DNA of 64,000 bases from Hippophae tibetana. Its lineage: Eukaryota; Streptophyta; Magnoliopsida; Rosales; Elaeagnaceae. The stretch covers positions 22,161,501-22,225,500 of the forward strand of contig CM072801.1 in assembly GCA_037013495.1 (NCBI GenBank), given 5' to 3'. Below the pieces are notes generated by a model, which was given only the letters and a program-made list of their open reading frames with translations, did no database searches and had not been told where the DNA came from. Below, piece after piece: positions 24,098 to 37,053 of the stretch. A program made the position numbers and the translations under genes. The number at the start of each line of letters is the position of its first letter. The first letter of the stretch is position 1.

Positions 24098-25841
24098 GAT
24101 TTTATCATATATTTATATATATTTGTCTTTTCAGAATCACGGGTATTTTTATTGTTTTTCAGGTATTTTTACTTAAAAACGTAACTTAAATACTCAAAGA
24201 GGAATACTGGAGCCAATACATCACAAATATATTCATAAAATAAAAGAGGAAAAGTCAACAAAAATGGAAAAATTGGACAAAATGGGTCGAAAATTCAAAA
24301 ATGTCAAAAAGGAAGAAAACGCACCGCTCAGTCGCGCTGCCCAGCTACGTCGCCCAACTGCCCAGCTGCCTAGCCTCGACCAGCAATGCGCGCGCCAGCT
24401 CCCCTGTCCGCGCGCACCTACGCCTAGCTTGCTGCCATCTGCGCACGCTTGCTCCCATCTGCGTGCGCCCAATTTGCGCCCATTTGCACGCGCAGCCCTC
24501 TCACGTCATGCTGATGTCATCAAATGACATCATCATTCACCACTCCGCGTTTCCACCATTTTTTATCATTTTTTCACCCATTTTTTCTTCCCATCCTCAC
24601 CTATAAATACCTCCATTCTCTTCATAAATAAACACATCTTCTCTTCTCTTTCTTTCTCCCATTTCTTAGTTTTTTCTTAGTTTTTAGCTTTTCTTAGTTA
24701 GTTTTTCTTAGTTTTAGAGTTCTTCTCATTTTGAGAAGAACTAGTTATGTTTTTGTAATTTATTTGCTTTTCGATTTCCAACAATGGGAATAACATCGAA
24801 GTACTGTAAGGATTTTATTTTCTTTACAGTTATTTTTTATGCTTTATTCTTATATGTTATATTTAATTTGTTTGTGATTAAATTTAACATTGCTAGCTGT
24901 TTGTAAACATGATATAATAATAACGTTGTTATGCTTACGAAATATTAAATAGGTAAAAATCTCTAAAATGAATTGATTTTATTTTTATTCAAGATTTTAT
25001 ATTAAGAATGTTAGAGAGAAATATATTATTTTTCATTACAAACTTAAATCTGAAAAATTACATTTTAAGGTTTAGTTATCCGATCTAATTTAGAGTAGTG
25101 CTCTTTTATTTGTTGGTATAATCGCCTGGTAGTTAGAGTGAAGTTCTATTTCAAAAGTTTTTATAAGAATTATTATGTGAAAATGTATTGATAACATGTT
25201 TTCAGTAGTGGTTTTAAAACTTGAAAGTTAGTACTCGGATAATTAAATTCTTAGGTTTAATTTGGACACCTTGAATAAAGTTTAAACTGTCTAACCCCAC
25301 CAAATGTGGCATTTAAATGTTTCATTTTCAATCTCTTAGAAAAAAGAATTAATTTAATTAACCAAATTAGTTATCAACCCCACCCATAAGTGTTAATTGA
25401 TTTGTTTAGTTAACAAAGAATATCTAATCCTACCAAAGGTGGTATTCATATAAAAAAGAGAGAATCAATAAATATCAATTTATATCTTTAATAACCTAAA
25501 TAATATGAGCAAACATAATTAACTAGTTATTATATCCATAAATACTCCACTATTAGAAATAATAAAATTTGCATAAATGTTTATTGAATCTTTATCTATG
25601 TTTATTTTTATGTTATTAGATTAGAAACACAAAAACCAAACTATTGTGACAGGATGTTTAGAATTTAATTGTGTTTTTAAAAGTTTGAATAATAAATTAA
25701 AAACCACATATATTACTTCCTTAGATCAACCTTGGGAGTATACTTATCATTTTTTACGAAATGAGTCGTGCACTTGCAAGAGTTTTATAAATATAAAACC
25801 AAAGTATTGACAGAATCGGTGATGCCGGTTTTCACTCATCA
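23994..25841 (+). mobile_element. Solo LTR, copy D (1.9-kb family)
   Basis: 1,848 bp with perfect TSD agtac (23989-23993 and 25842-25846). The first dinucleotide is TA instead of TG; the end is CTCATCA. It contains a long (AT)n microsatellite at about 24051-24091. A GC-rich block (about 24320-24505) differs strongly from those of the other copies, while the flanks match well. TATA at about 24600 on the plus strand. Confidence 0.9.
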
Positions 25842-25846
25842 AGTAC

Positions 25847-26770
25847 ACCATGTTCAAATGGACTCATTCTATAATGGAGAAGATTAGGAAGCTTAGATCA
25901 TGTCACTAGATCAATTTGGTTTTGTATGTTTTTCAAGGATGGTAATTCTACAAGGGCCTTTTGTGGTTACAAATTTTCAAATTCTTTCAACATAGATTTC
26001 AAAATTATGGGAATTGTAATCCCATGATTGGATAACTCTTTAACAACTAGCATAAATACTTCTATGCATATTTTAACTTCCCTTATGAACTCAGAACCAA
26101 AGACCTTAACCAACACTTTCTTGCTTTATATATTTGGAGTTGTGAAAAATGACTTGGGTAAGGGATTCAATAGTACATTCTTGCCCATCCAGTGAAACAT
26201 ATAGGTATTGTCCATTCCTTTGTGAACAACATCCACATCATATGGTCAACGTCTCCCAAGTATTACATGACATTCATCCATGTCTACTATGTCACAAATA
26301 AGCATGTTTTGGTAGTGGTTACCAATGGAAAATGACACCCACACATCTCGGTAGCTTTAATCTTAGTCCCCTTTTTATCCACCCTATTTGATAAGGTTTA
26401 AGATGTGGTTCAATTAACAATCCAAAGCCTTAACCAAAGCTCTTGAGACAACACTTTCACTGTTACTGTTATCAATAATTACGTTACACACTTTATTATT
26501 TATTGTGTACTTTGTTATAAAGATAAAATTCCTCTAAGTCTATATTGGTTGCTTAGGATTTAGTACCAGTTTCTCTAGGATACAAACCACATGTTCACCT
26601 TAATCAACATTTTGCAAATCCACTTTTACAGATTCATAGTCTTATACGTATACATCTTCGTAAACCTTCTCTAACTATCTATTGTCTTCAATAAAATGAA
26701 TTGATCGTCGTTATAAAATGAATTGATCATTGTTGAGGACATTCATTTGATCTATGACCTGGTTGATTGC
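25847..26770 (-). pseudogene. Chromovirus protease/RT-amino region remnant
   Basis: Positioned between gag (right) and RT (left) of the Gypsy element. No open frame above 60 codons remains and I could not place a protease active site. It is assigned by position only. Confidence 0.45.
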
Positions 26771-26771
26771 A

Positions 26772-27900
26772 TCATAAACATTTGATGGATGGAGACTTGG
26801 CGTAGGGATTGGATTTGGGTGTTGAGCAGGTCATAGGTTGTTTACCTTTATTCTTTAGTATATATGTAGGTTCCTGTAAGGGCTTGGTTGAAGAAGCAAT
26901 ATTGGATAGGCATTGCAGGGAGCCAGGTTCAACTCTTTTTGGGTGAGTTTTAGGGTATGTTTTTCTATAAAATGGAATTCTGGGTGTACGGGGAAGCTGA
27001 GCTTCACATTTGGTGGCTAATGAGATGGCTTCTGCTAAGGATAATTGAGCTCGGGTATCAAGTTTGTCTCTAATTGTCCCTCTTAAAGCAGCGATGAACC
27101 TCAACACTTCATAAGCCCTTTCCTCATTCAAGTTATTTCTCGCACTGAGTGTTTGAAAATCATTAGCATAATCAATCAAAGATTTTTTAATAGAGAATTT
27201 GCTTGTACAATGTTTGTATGTAATCTTTAGGCAAGGAACACTATTTATCAACTTTTTTAGCATTTCCCATGAATTGATTGATGGTTGATCCATCATTCTT
27301 TCAATCACCCGAATACGTTCCCACCACGCTAAGGCACCCCATGTACTTTGTAAGCTATATTATCGCAACTTTCTTATCTTCTGGAATGTCCAGGTATTCA
27401 AAAAAATTCTCAACAAGAGTTTCCCAATCAAGGTACTTTTCATTAATGTCAATCTTGCCAAAATACTCAGGAATGTAATTTTGAATAAGATAATCAAACT
27501 CAAACTATGTTTGATTGTAATTTATTGCCTGAAGTAAATCTTTTTCTTCGTCACCCATTACTTCAGGTGCATACACTTAATCATTCTCTTCAAAGAGAAG
27601 GTCAAGTTGTTGATGGTTTCCTTTTCCTCGACCCCTCGCTGCTTTCAAGGGTGACTGTCGATTCATAGGGAACTGAGGACGAAAGGGGTTCACGTTCAAC
27701 TGATCGTGAATTTCTACCTACAGTCATCATAATCTCTCATCGTAGTTGTTCCATCGTATGACACTTCACCAATTAACTAATTCAGTTTTGCATCATACCT
27801 CTGCTCTTGCTCGAGTAGTAACTGTCGAATCGCCTCTCCAATGGGTTATTCGCTATCACTATATTGGCCACTACCACCATTAGAGGCCATCAAAACCTTG
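26772..27900 (-). pseudogene. Chromovirus gag
   Basis: An open stretch of 178 codons (26772-27308) encodes a retrotransposon gag core (segments SKFSIKKSLIDYANDFQTLS and LRFIAALRGTIRDKL). A lysine/proline-rich tail follows. The upstream part to about 27890 (start-like MASNGGSGQYSDSE) is broken by stops and frame changes. Confidence 0.7.
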
Positions 27901-27926
27901 AGCAATCCTCAACTTTGATACCAATT

Positions 27927-28126
27927 TGGGGTAGAAGCCCAAAGTTCCATAGGAACGAGAACTTTAGGTGGAATAATTAGCTATGGAAAATACTACGCAT
28001 AAGACATGTGTCCTTTAACAGTTTTACAAGCCACGTCATTTTACGCAGGAAAATACTAAAAGTAATATAATATCTTTAGCACTAAACAAAGCAAACGATA
28101 ACAACACTGAATAGTTCACTACACCA
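27927..28126 (-). repeat. Right LTR (5' LTR) of the Gypsy chromovirus
   Basis: 200 bp, TGGGGTAG...CTACACCA, adjoining the primer-binding site on the inside and TSD atctt on the outside. It is shorter than the left LTR. Confidence 0.82.
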
Positions 28127-28131
28127 ATCTT

Positions 28132-28816
28132 ACTTGGATTCTTCACAGAAAACAGAGTAAGATATATGTATTGAAGTAAATTATTATAATTAATTTCATT
28201 ATTTGCGTTCACGGTTATCTTTTCCCAACATTGCATTTAATAAGATACTATTTTCAGTGGTTATGTTAAAGATTTGATGATAAAATTAGTCATTATTTAT
28301 TTTAAATCATGTATTTGTATTATATTAAGAATTTTTTTTTAGTTTCACCTATAAGTATCATTTAATTATAGTAATATAATTACTTTTTTATCTTCCCATT
28401 TCTTAATGATATCAACAACGCATAGTACGCCAACTGAACAAATAAAGTTGAATTATACAAATTATTCATATAGTATTCTATATTCTATAATTTAATTTCT
28501 TTATTTTTATAATTTTATAATTTTATTTTTAAATTTTTATAAAATTGGTCTAAAAATTAAGATTAATTTAAAATTAAAATTAACAAAAAGAAAGATAATT
28601 ATACTGTGAAATTAAAAAAATTAAGAGATTAAAGTCTAAAAAAAAATAAAAGAATCAAATTGTAATAAAAAAAAAAGGGAAACTAGAATATATACAAATA
28701 TAATTACCATTTCTATATTTCAACAGTATAGATAATATTAGATTGAAATTACTGTAGAAAACAAAAGAAAACACACATTCATACGATTATCATACCAGAC
28801 ATAAAACAGAGTATTT
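28132..28816. other. AT-rich intergenic DNA downstream of CP12
   Basis: No coding region recognised. It probably contains the 3' UTR end of CP12 at its right edge. Confidence 0.6.
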
Positions 28817-28907
28817 TTAGCATCTAATTTTCAATGAAAGCCTTAAACAGCTGAAGCCTAAAGCTTGAATATAAAAATTGATTTTGATAAGAAAGTAAAG
28901 TAACTTA

Positions 28908-29312
28908 TCAATTATCATAAGTACGGCACTCATCGGTTTCAGGGTTGTCCTTGCAGTAATTCTCCAAAGGGTCAGAGCTTTTCTGCTTGTCTCTGGCGTG
29001 GCTTGCAGCTGCACTCAGCTCTTCAACTTCATCCCAAGCCGCCACACACTCACCACTGGCTGGGTCTTCTCCACAAGTCTCTTCTGCATTCTTGATGCTC
29101 TCTTCCACTTTGCCTGATAATTTATCAGGAGCCGCATACACGGGTCGGATTGTACTCATTCGACCTGACCCACACCGGAATTGGGAAACCCTCTTATATG
29201 CTGGTTGGTTCAACCGAGCTGCCTTAATGATTTGAGCCTTTGGAGAATACTCTGTTGCTCTTGCTATGATCTTTGGACTCGAGAGATTCACACCAGCTAC
29301 TGTTGTTGCCAT
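28908..29312 (-). CDS. CP12: Calvin cycle protein CP12, chloroplast
   Basis: Intronless frame of 134 residues. CP12 is a small, intrinsically disordered stroma protein. In the dark, when oxidised, it forms disulfides and assembles GAPDH and phosphoribulokinase into an inactive complex; thioredoxin releases it in light. The sequence shows a serine/arginine-rich transit peptide (about residues 1-60, ending near PVYA). The mature part holds the N-terminal cysteine pair C80/C89 (CGEDPASGEC), the core AWDEVEEL (residues 92-99), and the C-terminal pair C120/C129 (CKDNPETDEC) just before the end. Both redox pairs and the GAPDH-binding tail are intact, and the length is normal for plant CP12. The start was chosen because it gives a full transit peptide. 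The upstream DNA carries light-promoter-like motifs. Confidence 0.96.
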   Translation of the reverse strand: MATTVAGVNLSSPKIIARATEYSPKAQIIKAARLNQPAYKRVSQFRCGSGRMSTIRPVYAAPDKLSGKVEESIKNAEETCGEDPASGECVAAWDEVEELSAAASHARDKQKSSDPLENYCKDNPETDECRTYDN

Positions 29313-29343
29313 TGTTTTTGCTTGTATTGGAGCAAGCTATAGG

Positions 29344-29470
29344 TTTATAGTGCTTGAGTTACAAAGATAAATGACTACGAAGAAAGAAGAGTTTATTATT
29401 TGAGTATGATATGAAGAATAATGAACACATAATTCTTATCATATGAAAGCCAATCGTCTTCTCCCACGTC
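29344..29470 (-). promoter_or_regulatory. Candidate light-responsive CP12 promoter
   Basis: On the minus strand, reading toward the gene: GACGTGGG, a G-box-like motif (29463-29470); ATTGG, a CCAAT-type motif (about 29450-29454); GATAAG, an I-box (29435-29440); and TATAAA (29344-29349). A G-box/I-box pair is a known arrangement in photosynthesis gene promoters. The TATA lies only about 32 bp from the ATG, so either the leader is very short or another start site is used. Confidence 0.5.
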
Positions 29471-29814
29471 ATAAAGACTCTCAAATAATCTACCAATATA
29501 AAATATCCCTTGATTTTTATTAAAGAAAAAGTTTTTTTTAATTACAATGTCACAATATAATTAGGTTATATAACATTATTTTTTATAATAGTTTTAATGT
29601 TAGAGCTCTTTTTGTTTTTGTTAAAAGGAATTTTATTTATTTTTAATAATATATAATTATTAAATTATGAACATTAATTTTAAATTATTTTGATATTAAT
29701 TTGTTTACTATAAAAATATTATTTCTTTCCATTTTATTTATTATTATTTTAGTGCTTAATAGTTCGAATACATTTTAACATAATTGTAATATCTAACACA
29801 TGAATAAGCTCTTG
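29471..29814. other. AT-rich intergenic DNA upstream of CP12
   Basis: No coding frame or repeat identified. It may include distal promoter sequence of CP12. Confidence 0.5.
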
Positions 29815-32165
29815 TTATAAGTTGTTTGTGCTTCCTTAATCGAAGCTCGCATGCCCTTGTGTTATTAGGATAAAGCTCTTCTCTATGTTACATATCTCAT
29901 CAATCGTGTTCCATCACATCTTATCAACTTCAAAACACCCTTTTAGATATTTGTAAAAGTTATTGTTGCTCTAACAGTCCCAAATCTACCTATTCATGAC
30001 TTCAGATGTATTGCCTATGTTCATCTTCACAAACACCAACATAGTAAGTTAAGGCCTCGAGCCTTAAAATACATCTTTGTTAGATATGATATTCATCAAA
30101 AAGGATACAAATATTATCGTCCCCTACGAAACACATTTTTATCACTATAAGCGTTGTCTTTCATGAAGATACTATGTACTTCTTTTTAAGTATGACTTTC
30201 AAAGAGAGTATCTTGAGAAAATTCAGACTCTTATATACAACCTTGAGGAAGATGCGTGGAAGTATCTGATCAAAATATAGGTGTTTAGATCCTAGTGGTC
30301 AAAACTCATATATGAGTGGTGGTACATTACACAACAACATAATAAACGTGAAGTGGATGAATTGGAATCTAGTGGTCAAAACTTGAATTTAAGTGGAAAT
30401 GAGCACCTAGAAAGCCAGGAAACTTTTGAAACCGAGCCTAGCTAAGTCCCTCCTAAATGATACACCAAACCAATTGTTATATGCGAATATTCCTTATACA
30501 GTGCCTAAGTCATTTAGGAGACAGTTATCACAACGTCTTACTAGAGGTATTCTGAAACCTACATATGAACCTCAAATGTCTAGTAAAGTAAAATATCCCA
30601 TGAATCATTTTATATCGACACATCACTTGTCAAAAATAAATCAATCATTTATCAATCAATTATCTATTATATCTATACCTAATAGTGTGGAAGAAGTCTT
30701 AGCTGGATCTAATGGAAAGAAGCTATGAACAAGAAGATGAAATCTTTGAGGAAAAATTGAAACATGGGAACTATTTGATCCTTCACAAGGGAAGAAATGT
30801 GTTGGATGTTAGTGAATTTTCACCGTAAGAATAATGTTGATGACACAATTGAATGCTTTAAGGCAAGATTGGTAGCAATGTGATACACTTAAACTTATGG
30901 GATTGGTTACACATAAACATTTGCACCTGTAGCCAAAATGAACACAGTTTGTGATATGTTATCTTTAGCTACAGACTTGGATTGGCTAATACAATAGTTT
31001 GATATGAAGAATGCTTTTCTACATAGTGAATTATCCGAAGAAATCTACATAGATCTTCCACTAGGATGCATAATACAAAAAAGGTACAGTTAGAAGGTAT
31101 GCAAACTAAATAAATCATTGTATGGACTGAAACAATCTCTAAGAGTAAGGTTTAAAAGGTTCACAAAATTTATGATTGCCTTCAGCTACCATCAGAACAA
31201 CTCATATAATACTCTTTAAAAAAATAGTAGGATAAAATCGCTACACTCATTATAAATGTGGATGACATGGTTGTTATAAGGAATAACCATAAAGAAAGAG
31301 AGGCATTATAGTATTACTTGTCCAAAGAGTTTGAAATAAAAGATCTAAGTCCTCTAAAATATTTTCATATGATTGAAGTATCATAATCTAATAAAGGAAA
31401 TAGTTTCATCTCAAATAAAATATGTCTTAGATTTATTAAAAGAGACTGGTATACCAGCATTTCACTAGTTGACACACAAGTAGAAGAAGATTTAAAATTG
31501 TGTTGAGTCCAACCAGGTACCAGTTGACAAAGAAGCATACCAAAGACTTACAGGGAGATTGATTTACTTGTCTCATACTAGACACGATTAATTTATCTTA
31601 TGTTATAAGTATTGTCAGTCATTTTATGCATAATCTTGGATAACAATATATGAATGCAATTATACGCATTTTAAGTGAGCTCCAAGACCATCAAAGCATC
31701 AAAGCATCAAAGCATATACTAATGCTGATTAGACTATTGATAAGAGTGAAATCTATTTTACCTTTGTAGGAGGTAATCTTGTAACATGAAAAAGTAAAAA
31801 ACAAAATGTTGTAGCTCGCTTCAGTGTAAAAATTGAATTTGGAGATTTAGTAAACATACTTTGTGAGGTATTATGGCTAAGAATCCTCTTACAAGAACTG
31901 GGTTTTCTTTCGAAATGAGTTTTCTAAATATTTTGTGATAATAAAGCAACATATGATATCACACATAATCTAGTTCAACATGGTAGCATAAAGCAGGTAG
32001 AGATAAAAATAATTTTCATCAAGGAAATATGGTGGAATTACCTAAGATTCGTTCAGAGGATTAGTTGGCTAACATGCCTACTAAAGGAGTCTCAAATTGA
32101 GGTTCTTAGAGTTTTGAGACAAGTTGGACATATATAACATTTATGCACCAACTTAAGATGAAGTA
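29815..32165 (+). mobile_element. Degenerate Copia element remnant
   Basis: The plus-strand translation, with many stops, shows the integrase tail (YVTYLINRVPSHLINFKTP), then RT starting FKARLVAM and FAPVAKMNTV, with DMKNAFLHSELSEEIYIDLP, LYGLKQS and VDDMVVI (about 31255-31275), then RNase H up to LTKGVSN-like residues near 32090. A 3' LTR may begin near 32166, but no matching left LTR was found. It cannot be functional. Confidence 0.75.
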
Positions 32166-33180
32166 TTGAAATCAATAATGGTCATTAATTGCATTATAAT
32201 TGTCAAAATAGATGTTACAATTTGAAGGGTTTATTACCTTTTATATATATCATATATACCATGTACATAAAGATACATAACATGAATGAAAAAATATGAT
32301 TTCATCATATTAAACATTAAATCGCATATATTTTATGTTTCAAGATTGAATTTCATTTTAGTAACTTTACATGTATTTTTTTTATTTGTATTTGTATAAC
32401 ATTAAAATTTTAAGGAAAATCCTTATAAGATGTTACATTAGATCTTACTACATCTAAAATAAAAGATAAAAAATAGTTATTCAAAAAATCATCTTCCACC
32501 AACATCATTACATGCGCAACTACCTTATGAAATATCGAGTTCACTTTTTCGGGTCTGTATTGAAACACAAACTCCTATCCTACTTCAACCTCTATATTTT
32601 CTAAACTAAGATATCTTCATGATTAAAAAAACACTCATATTTGCTAAGTAAACTCACTACATATATATAATCAGATTCAAATATAACATTAAAATGACAC
32701 TACATGTCAGTTATATATTTAGAATATTTTTTCCTTTGTTTAGTCTTAGGGCCTTTTATTATTGTTAGTCGTTTTGTTTGTTGTCAAATCTCATGCCAAA
32801 GTTTATAACAAATCCGTTATTGATATTGAATTACATCCACGAGAAGACCTTTTGCAAACTTATTGAAGACAATTTAGACGTACCCTTCTATGCAGAATTG
32901 TACTCACTCTGTTACCATTCTTACGTCCTAAGTTATTACTAGTGTTGGTATCCACTCAAATTCAACATTTTTCTTTAGTGGATGGTGGTTTCTTCCATCA
33001 ACCTTAAACAAAACGATTGTGTATTTTTCTTTTAATGGTTTTCTATTTATTTATTTGAGTTAGTTTTATTTTCTAAAATAAAGATTCAAGTTTCAATTCC
33101 CAATAGTCACACCTCACACCTAAAATATATGCTTATCATTTGAATTAAAAAAAATTATTTTTACCCCAAAATAATTGTTC
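32166..33180. other. Intergenic/unassigned, possibly 3' LTR of the preceding remnant
   Basis: The beginning may be the 3' LTR of the Copia remnant (TGAAATCAATAATGG). The rest shows no coding signal. Confidence 0.4.
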
Positions 33181-33184
33181 ATTA

Positions 33185-33492
33185 TGTTGGAAAAGTAAAC
33201 CAAATTTTCCCTAAATTTCTAGAATATTCTACATTATTAAGCTCTTTCTTAAAAGCTCTAAAATAATTTATCTAGGATTTGTACTTGATGAGTAAGTAAA
33301 ATTAGTAAATAATATCTAGAATAATTAATTAAAACAAGTTGGTAAAATTATGTATAACCTACTTGCTCAATTATAAATACTTATGTCTATCGCTAATGTA
33401 AAGCAAGTTGAAAAACAAAAAAGTTATATTCATAGAAAATCTCTTTAAAGTCTCTTCTTTAGTTATCTATATCTTCCTCAATTTGTTTAACA
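33185..33492 (+). repeat. 5' LTR of the Copia element at 33-37 kb
   Basis: 308 bp that align with 37054-37400, sharing TTTCTAGAATATTCTA and an ACTATAAATAC-like TATA region. Confidence 0.8.
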
Positions 33493-33765
33493 AATTGGTA
33501 TCATAGCCATGGAAATTAAAGTCTCAATTAAACACAGTTGTTTCTTTCATGCCTTATTTCAATTGAAATGATTTTGATTATTGCAACCAAAATATGAAAG
33601 TGTTGCTAAAGTCTCTTGAGATATAGAGCATTCTATAAGAAGGTTATGAAAAACCTACAAATGAAGATCAATTGTCTATAAGTCAAAAAATTAACTTGAA
33701 GGAGAAGAGAAAGAAAGAAAATAAGACTCTTTATCAAATTTATCAAGCAATTAAAAAGTCAATTC

Positions 33766-34128
33766 ATGAAAGAATTGCCAAAGCAACAACATCAAAAAAT
33801 GATACATCTTCAATCTCTGATATCAAAATTTGAAAGCATTGAAATGAGAGAGAATGAATCAATTTTTGATTATTTCACAAGAATAAATTTCATTACCAAT
33901 CAAATGGCTTCAAATGGAGAAATTCTAGAAGAATTAAGAGTGTTTGCAAAAAAATTATATGTCTTACCAAAAAAGTTTGACTATGTGGTTGCTGCAATTG
34001 AAAAGTATAAAGATATTTATTTTCTTTCCATTGAAGACTTGCAAGGGAGACTTGAAACTCATGAAATTAATATTAACAAAAGAAATTCAACTAATACTTG
34101 TTTTTCTTCAAATGATCAAGTTCTTTAA
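33766..34128 (+). pseudogene. Copia gag (UBN2-type) fragment
   Basis: 120 open codons with segments SKFESIEMRENESIFDYFTR and LPKKFDYVVAAIEKYKD, typical of Copia gag. The upstream start and the downstream CCHC region are broken by stops. Confidence 0.7.
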
Positions 34129-34489
34129 TATTAAGTAATGTTTTTGGAATACACTGGCACAAAGAGAGGTCAGGGTGGCTATGGACAAGGCAGAGGTGTA
34201 AGAGGAAATTTTTTCTATAGATGTGGTAGAGGTTCCTCAAATAGTGAATGGTCAAAACAAAATATATCATAACAAAATTCAAATGATTTTCAAAAGGAGA
34301 GAGGTTATAGCTACAATCAACGAGGTAAAAAAGATTACATTGAATGTTTTTATTATCACAAATCCAATCATACAATCAATAAATGTTGACATCTTCAAAA
34401 TGAAAAAAAAATAGGAATGGATTTGTGCAAAAATATGAAAATAATGAATTTTTTTTTATTGCATACCAAGGTGAAATCGACGGTAATTT

Positions 34490-36800
34490 TTATTTGGATA
34501 GTGGTGCTAGTAAACATATTACTAGCAACAAATATTTTTTCTCAAAATTAAATGAAATAGAGCATGGCCATGTTTAAATTTAAGATGCTAAAACTTATAA
34601 AATCAAAGAAATCAATGATATCTCTACCTAAACAAAAGATAAAAGATTTGAAAAAATCCATGATGATGTTTATTACGTGTTTGACTTGAAAATTAATTTA
34701 CTTAGTATAGGTCATCTTATAAAGAAAGGATATGATATTCAATTTTATGCTAACACTTGTGTGATGTCAAGGAAAAATCAAGTTATTGCAAAAATTGTCA
34801 TGAGCTTAAGTAATATGTTTTCTCTTAAATTTAAAGTGGAAGATAGTCCATACTTTGCAAGTGCTAAAGAAGAAAGTTTCAGGTTATGGCATGCAAGATT
34901 CATGCACTCAAACTTTGAAAGCTTGAAGATGTTATCATTCAAAAGAACAAGTTGATGTGATAGATGGAGTTTGTGAAGGATGTCGACTTGGAAAGCAATA
35001 TCGAGACCTATTTCCTAAACAATGGAAAAGGGAAAGAAAACATCCTTTAGGTCTCATACATACTGACTTATGTTAATTTCCAATATTATCTCTTGGAGGT
35101 AACAATTATTTTATCTCATTTATTGATGACTTTACTAGAAAAAAATTGGGCATATTTTTTGGATTTTAAATTAAAATTTTAAGAAGTGACTATGAAGGTG
35201 ATATTTTTCAAAACTCTTTTGAAGTGTTTTGTAAAGAAAATGGCATAGGACATGAATTGTCAATTAGTCATACATCTCAACAAAATGGAGCATTTGAAAG
35301 AAAGAATCAAAACACTAGTGAAATGGCAAGGTGTATGTTTAAGATAAAAAATTGTCTATAGAGTTATGGGAAGAAGCAATTTATTACACTATTTATTTGA
35401 TAAATTGATCACCAACGAAGAAGCTTGAAAAATCTACTCCACGTGAAACATAGTATGGAAAAAAATCAAGTATTTACCACTTAAGAATTTTTGAAAGTCT
35501 TCCCTATGCTCATATTCCTGATGTCATAAGAAATAATTAGCTTAATGATAAAACTAAATAATGTATTTTTATTAGGTATAGAAAAAGGTCTAAAGCATAC
35601 AAGCTATATGACCCAAAGACAAAGAAAATTTTCATAATTAGAGATGTTCGGTTTGATGAAAAATTAAATTTTATGCATTCTGAACTTGAAAACTCCTCCG
35701 ACTTATTTTATGATTGAAGAAAATAGAGAAGTAAATTATCAAAGATCACATGCAGAAGAAAACTCATCAAATGAAGAATCTTCCCAAAGCTCCTCATCTT
35801 CACAAGGAAAAAAGAAAAGTTTGATAGAAATTTATGAGAACATGAATGAAATTTGTAAAGAAAATTCTGTATTGTTTGCTTTCTTTGCAGGTGAAGATAG
35901 AATTTCTTAGAAATAAGCATCAAAGAATGAAAAATGGGTTTGAGTCATAGAGAAAGAAATTAAAACAATTAAAAAGAACAATACATAGAAGCTCACTGAT
36001 TTGTCTCCAAAAAAGAATATTATAGATGTGAAATGAGTGTCAAAATAGAACTAAATGTTTACAGCTCCATCAACAAGCATAAGGCAAGAGTAGTTGTAAA
36101 AGGCTACTAACAAAAGGAAGGAGAAGGTCACAGTGGAATAATTTATCCTATTTCTATACTTGATATTATTAGACTCATTATTTCTCTTACAATCCAAAGC
36201 AATTGAAGGTTATTTCAAAGGGATGTCAAATCAACATTTCTAAATTGTAGTAAATAGAAGAAGAAATTTTTGTTGTCTAACTACTTGGGTTTGTCAAGAA
36301 GGGAGAAAAGGACAAAGTTTACAAGTTTAAGAAGGTACTATATAGGCTTTGACAATCATCCCATGCTTCGTATGGATGAATCAATTATTTATTTGAGCAA
36401 AATGGTTTTGAAAAATGCATATATGAAGGAATTATATTATGCTTGCAGTCAGTTTGGTAAGCCGATTTATAGAGAAACCTTCTTGAAATTATTAGGAAGT
36501 TGCAAAACGAATTTTGAGATATAAAGGAACAATTTGTTATGGTATTTTTTACCATGCTAATGTTTCAATCAATCTTTTTGGATACACTGGCAATGACCTT
36601 ACAAAACACATTGATGATAGTAAAAGAACTTCAAGGTATGTCTTTAATATTGAAAGTAGTGCAATTGCTTAGAATTCAAAAAACAAATAGTGACTCTTTC
36701 TACCATTGAAGTAGAGTACATAGTAGTATCTACTATATCATGTCAACTAGTTTGGCTTAAAGGAATCTTAGAAAGTATGAAGCACAAGTAAAAAAGGACC
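34490..36800 (+). pseudogene. Copia pol remnants (protease, integrase, RT edge, RNase H)
   Basis: The protease motif LDSGASKHIT occurs near 34494. The pre-integrase domain is open (34677-34955; LKINLLSIGHLIKKGYDIQF). Integrase pieces include THTS-type QQNGAFERKN near 35285. RT jumps from KARVVVKGY directly to VKSTFLNC and LYRL, so the catalytic palm is lost. The remaining RNase H reads SRYVFNIESSAIA. Not functional. Confidence 0.65.
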
Positions 36801-37053
36801 AATGGCTTTATTTTGGGACAATAGATCGACAACCTTTATTGTCAAAGATCATGTTCTACATGGAGATCAAAACACATCCAAATGAGATTTTATTTCTTAT
36901 GAAAGCTTGTCTATAAAGAAATTATTCTAGTTGATTATTGCAAAAGTGACGAATAGCTCGTTGATGTATTTACCAAGTCATTGGGAGAAAAATTGTTTAA
37001 AAAGAATGTTGCACGCTTGGGAGTTAAGAGTAAATTTAGTTTAAGGAATGTAT

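Larger units (their letters stand above)
13945..28126 (-). mobile_element. Ty3/Gypsy chromovirus-like element hosting nested insertions
   Basis: Outer element with LTRs at 13945-14267 and 27927-28126 and a perfect TSD atctt (13940-13944 and 28127-28131). On the minus strand the primer-binding site TTGGTATCAAAG (27913-27924) follows the 5' LTR. Then come gag (about 26772-27890), protease/RT (about 22900-26700) and integrase (14290-15238). A truncated Copia element sits between RNase H and integrase, and one solo LTR (copy D) lies in RT. The pol order and the RT motif YFDDILIFN fit a chromovirus, perhaps Reina-like. It is heavily decayed. Confidence 0.88.

Noticed and set aside
18211..25841. 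Copies B and D as the two LTRs of one full element (same orientation)
   Set aside because: Each copy has its own perfect TSD on both sides, and the DNA between belongs to other elements.
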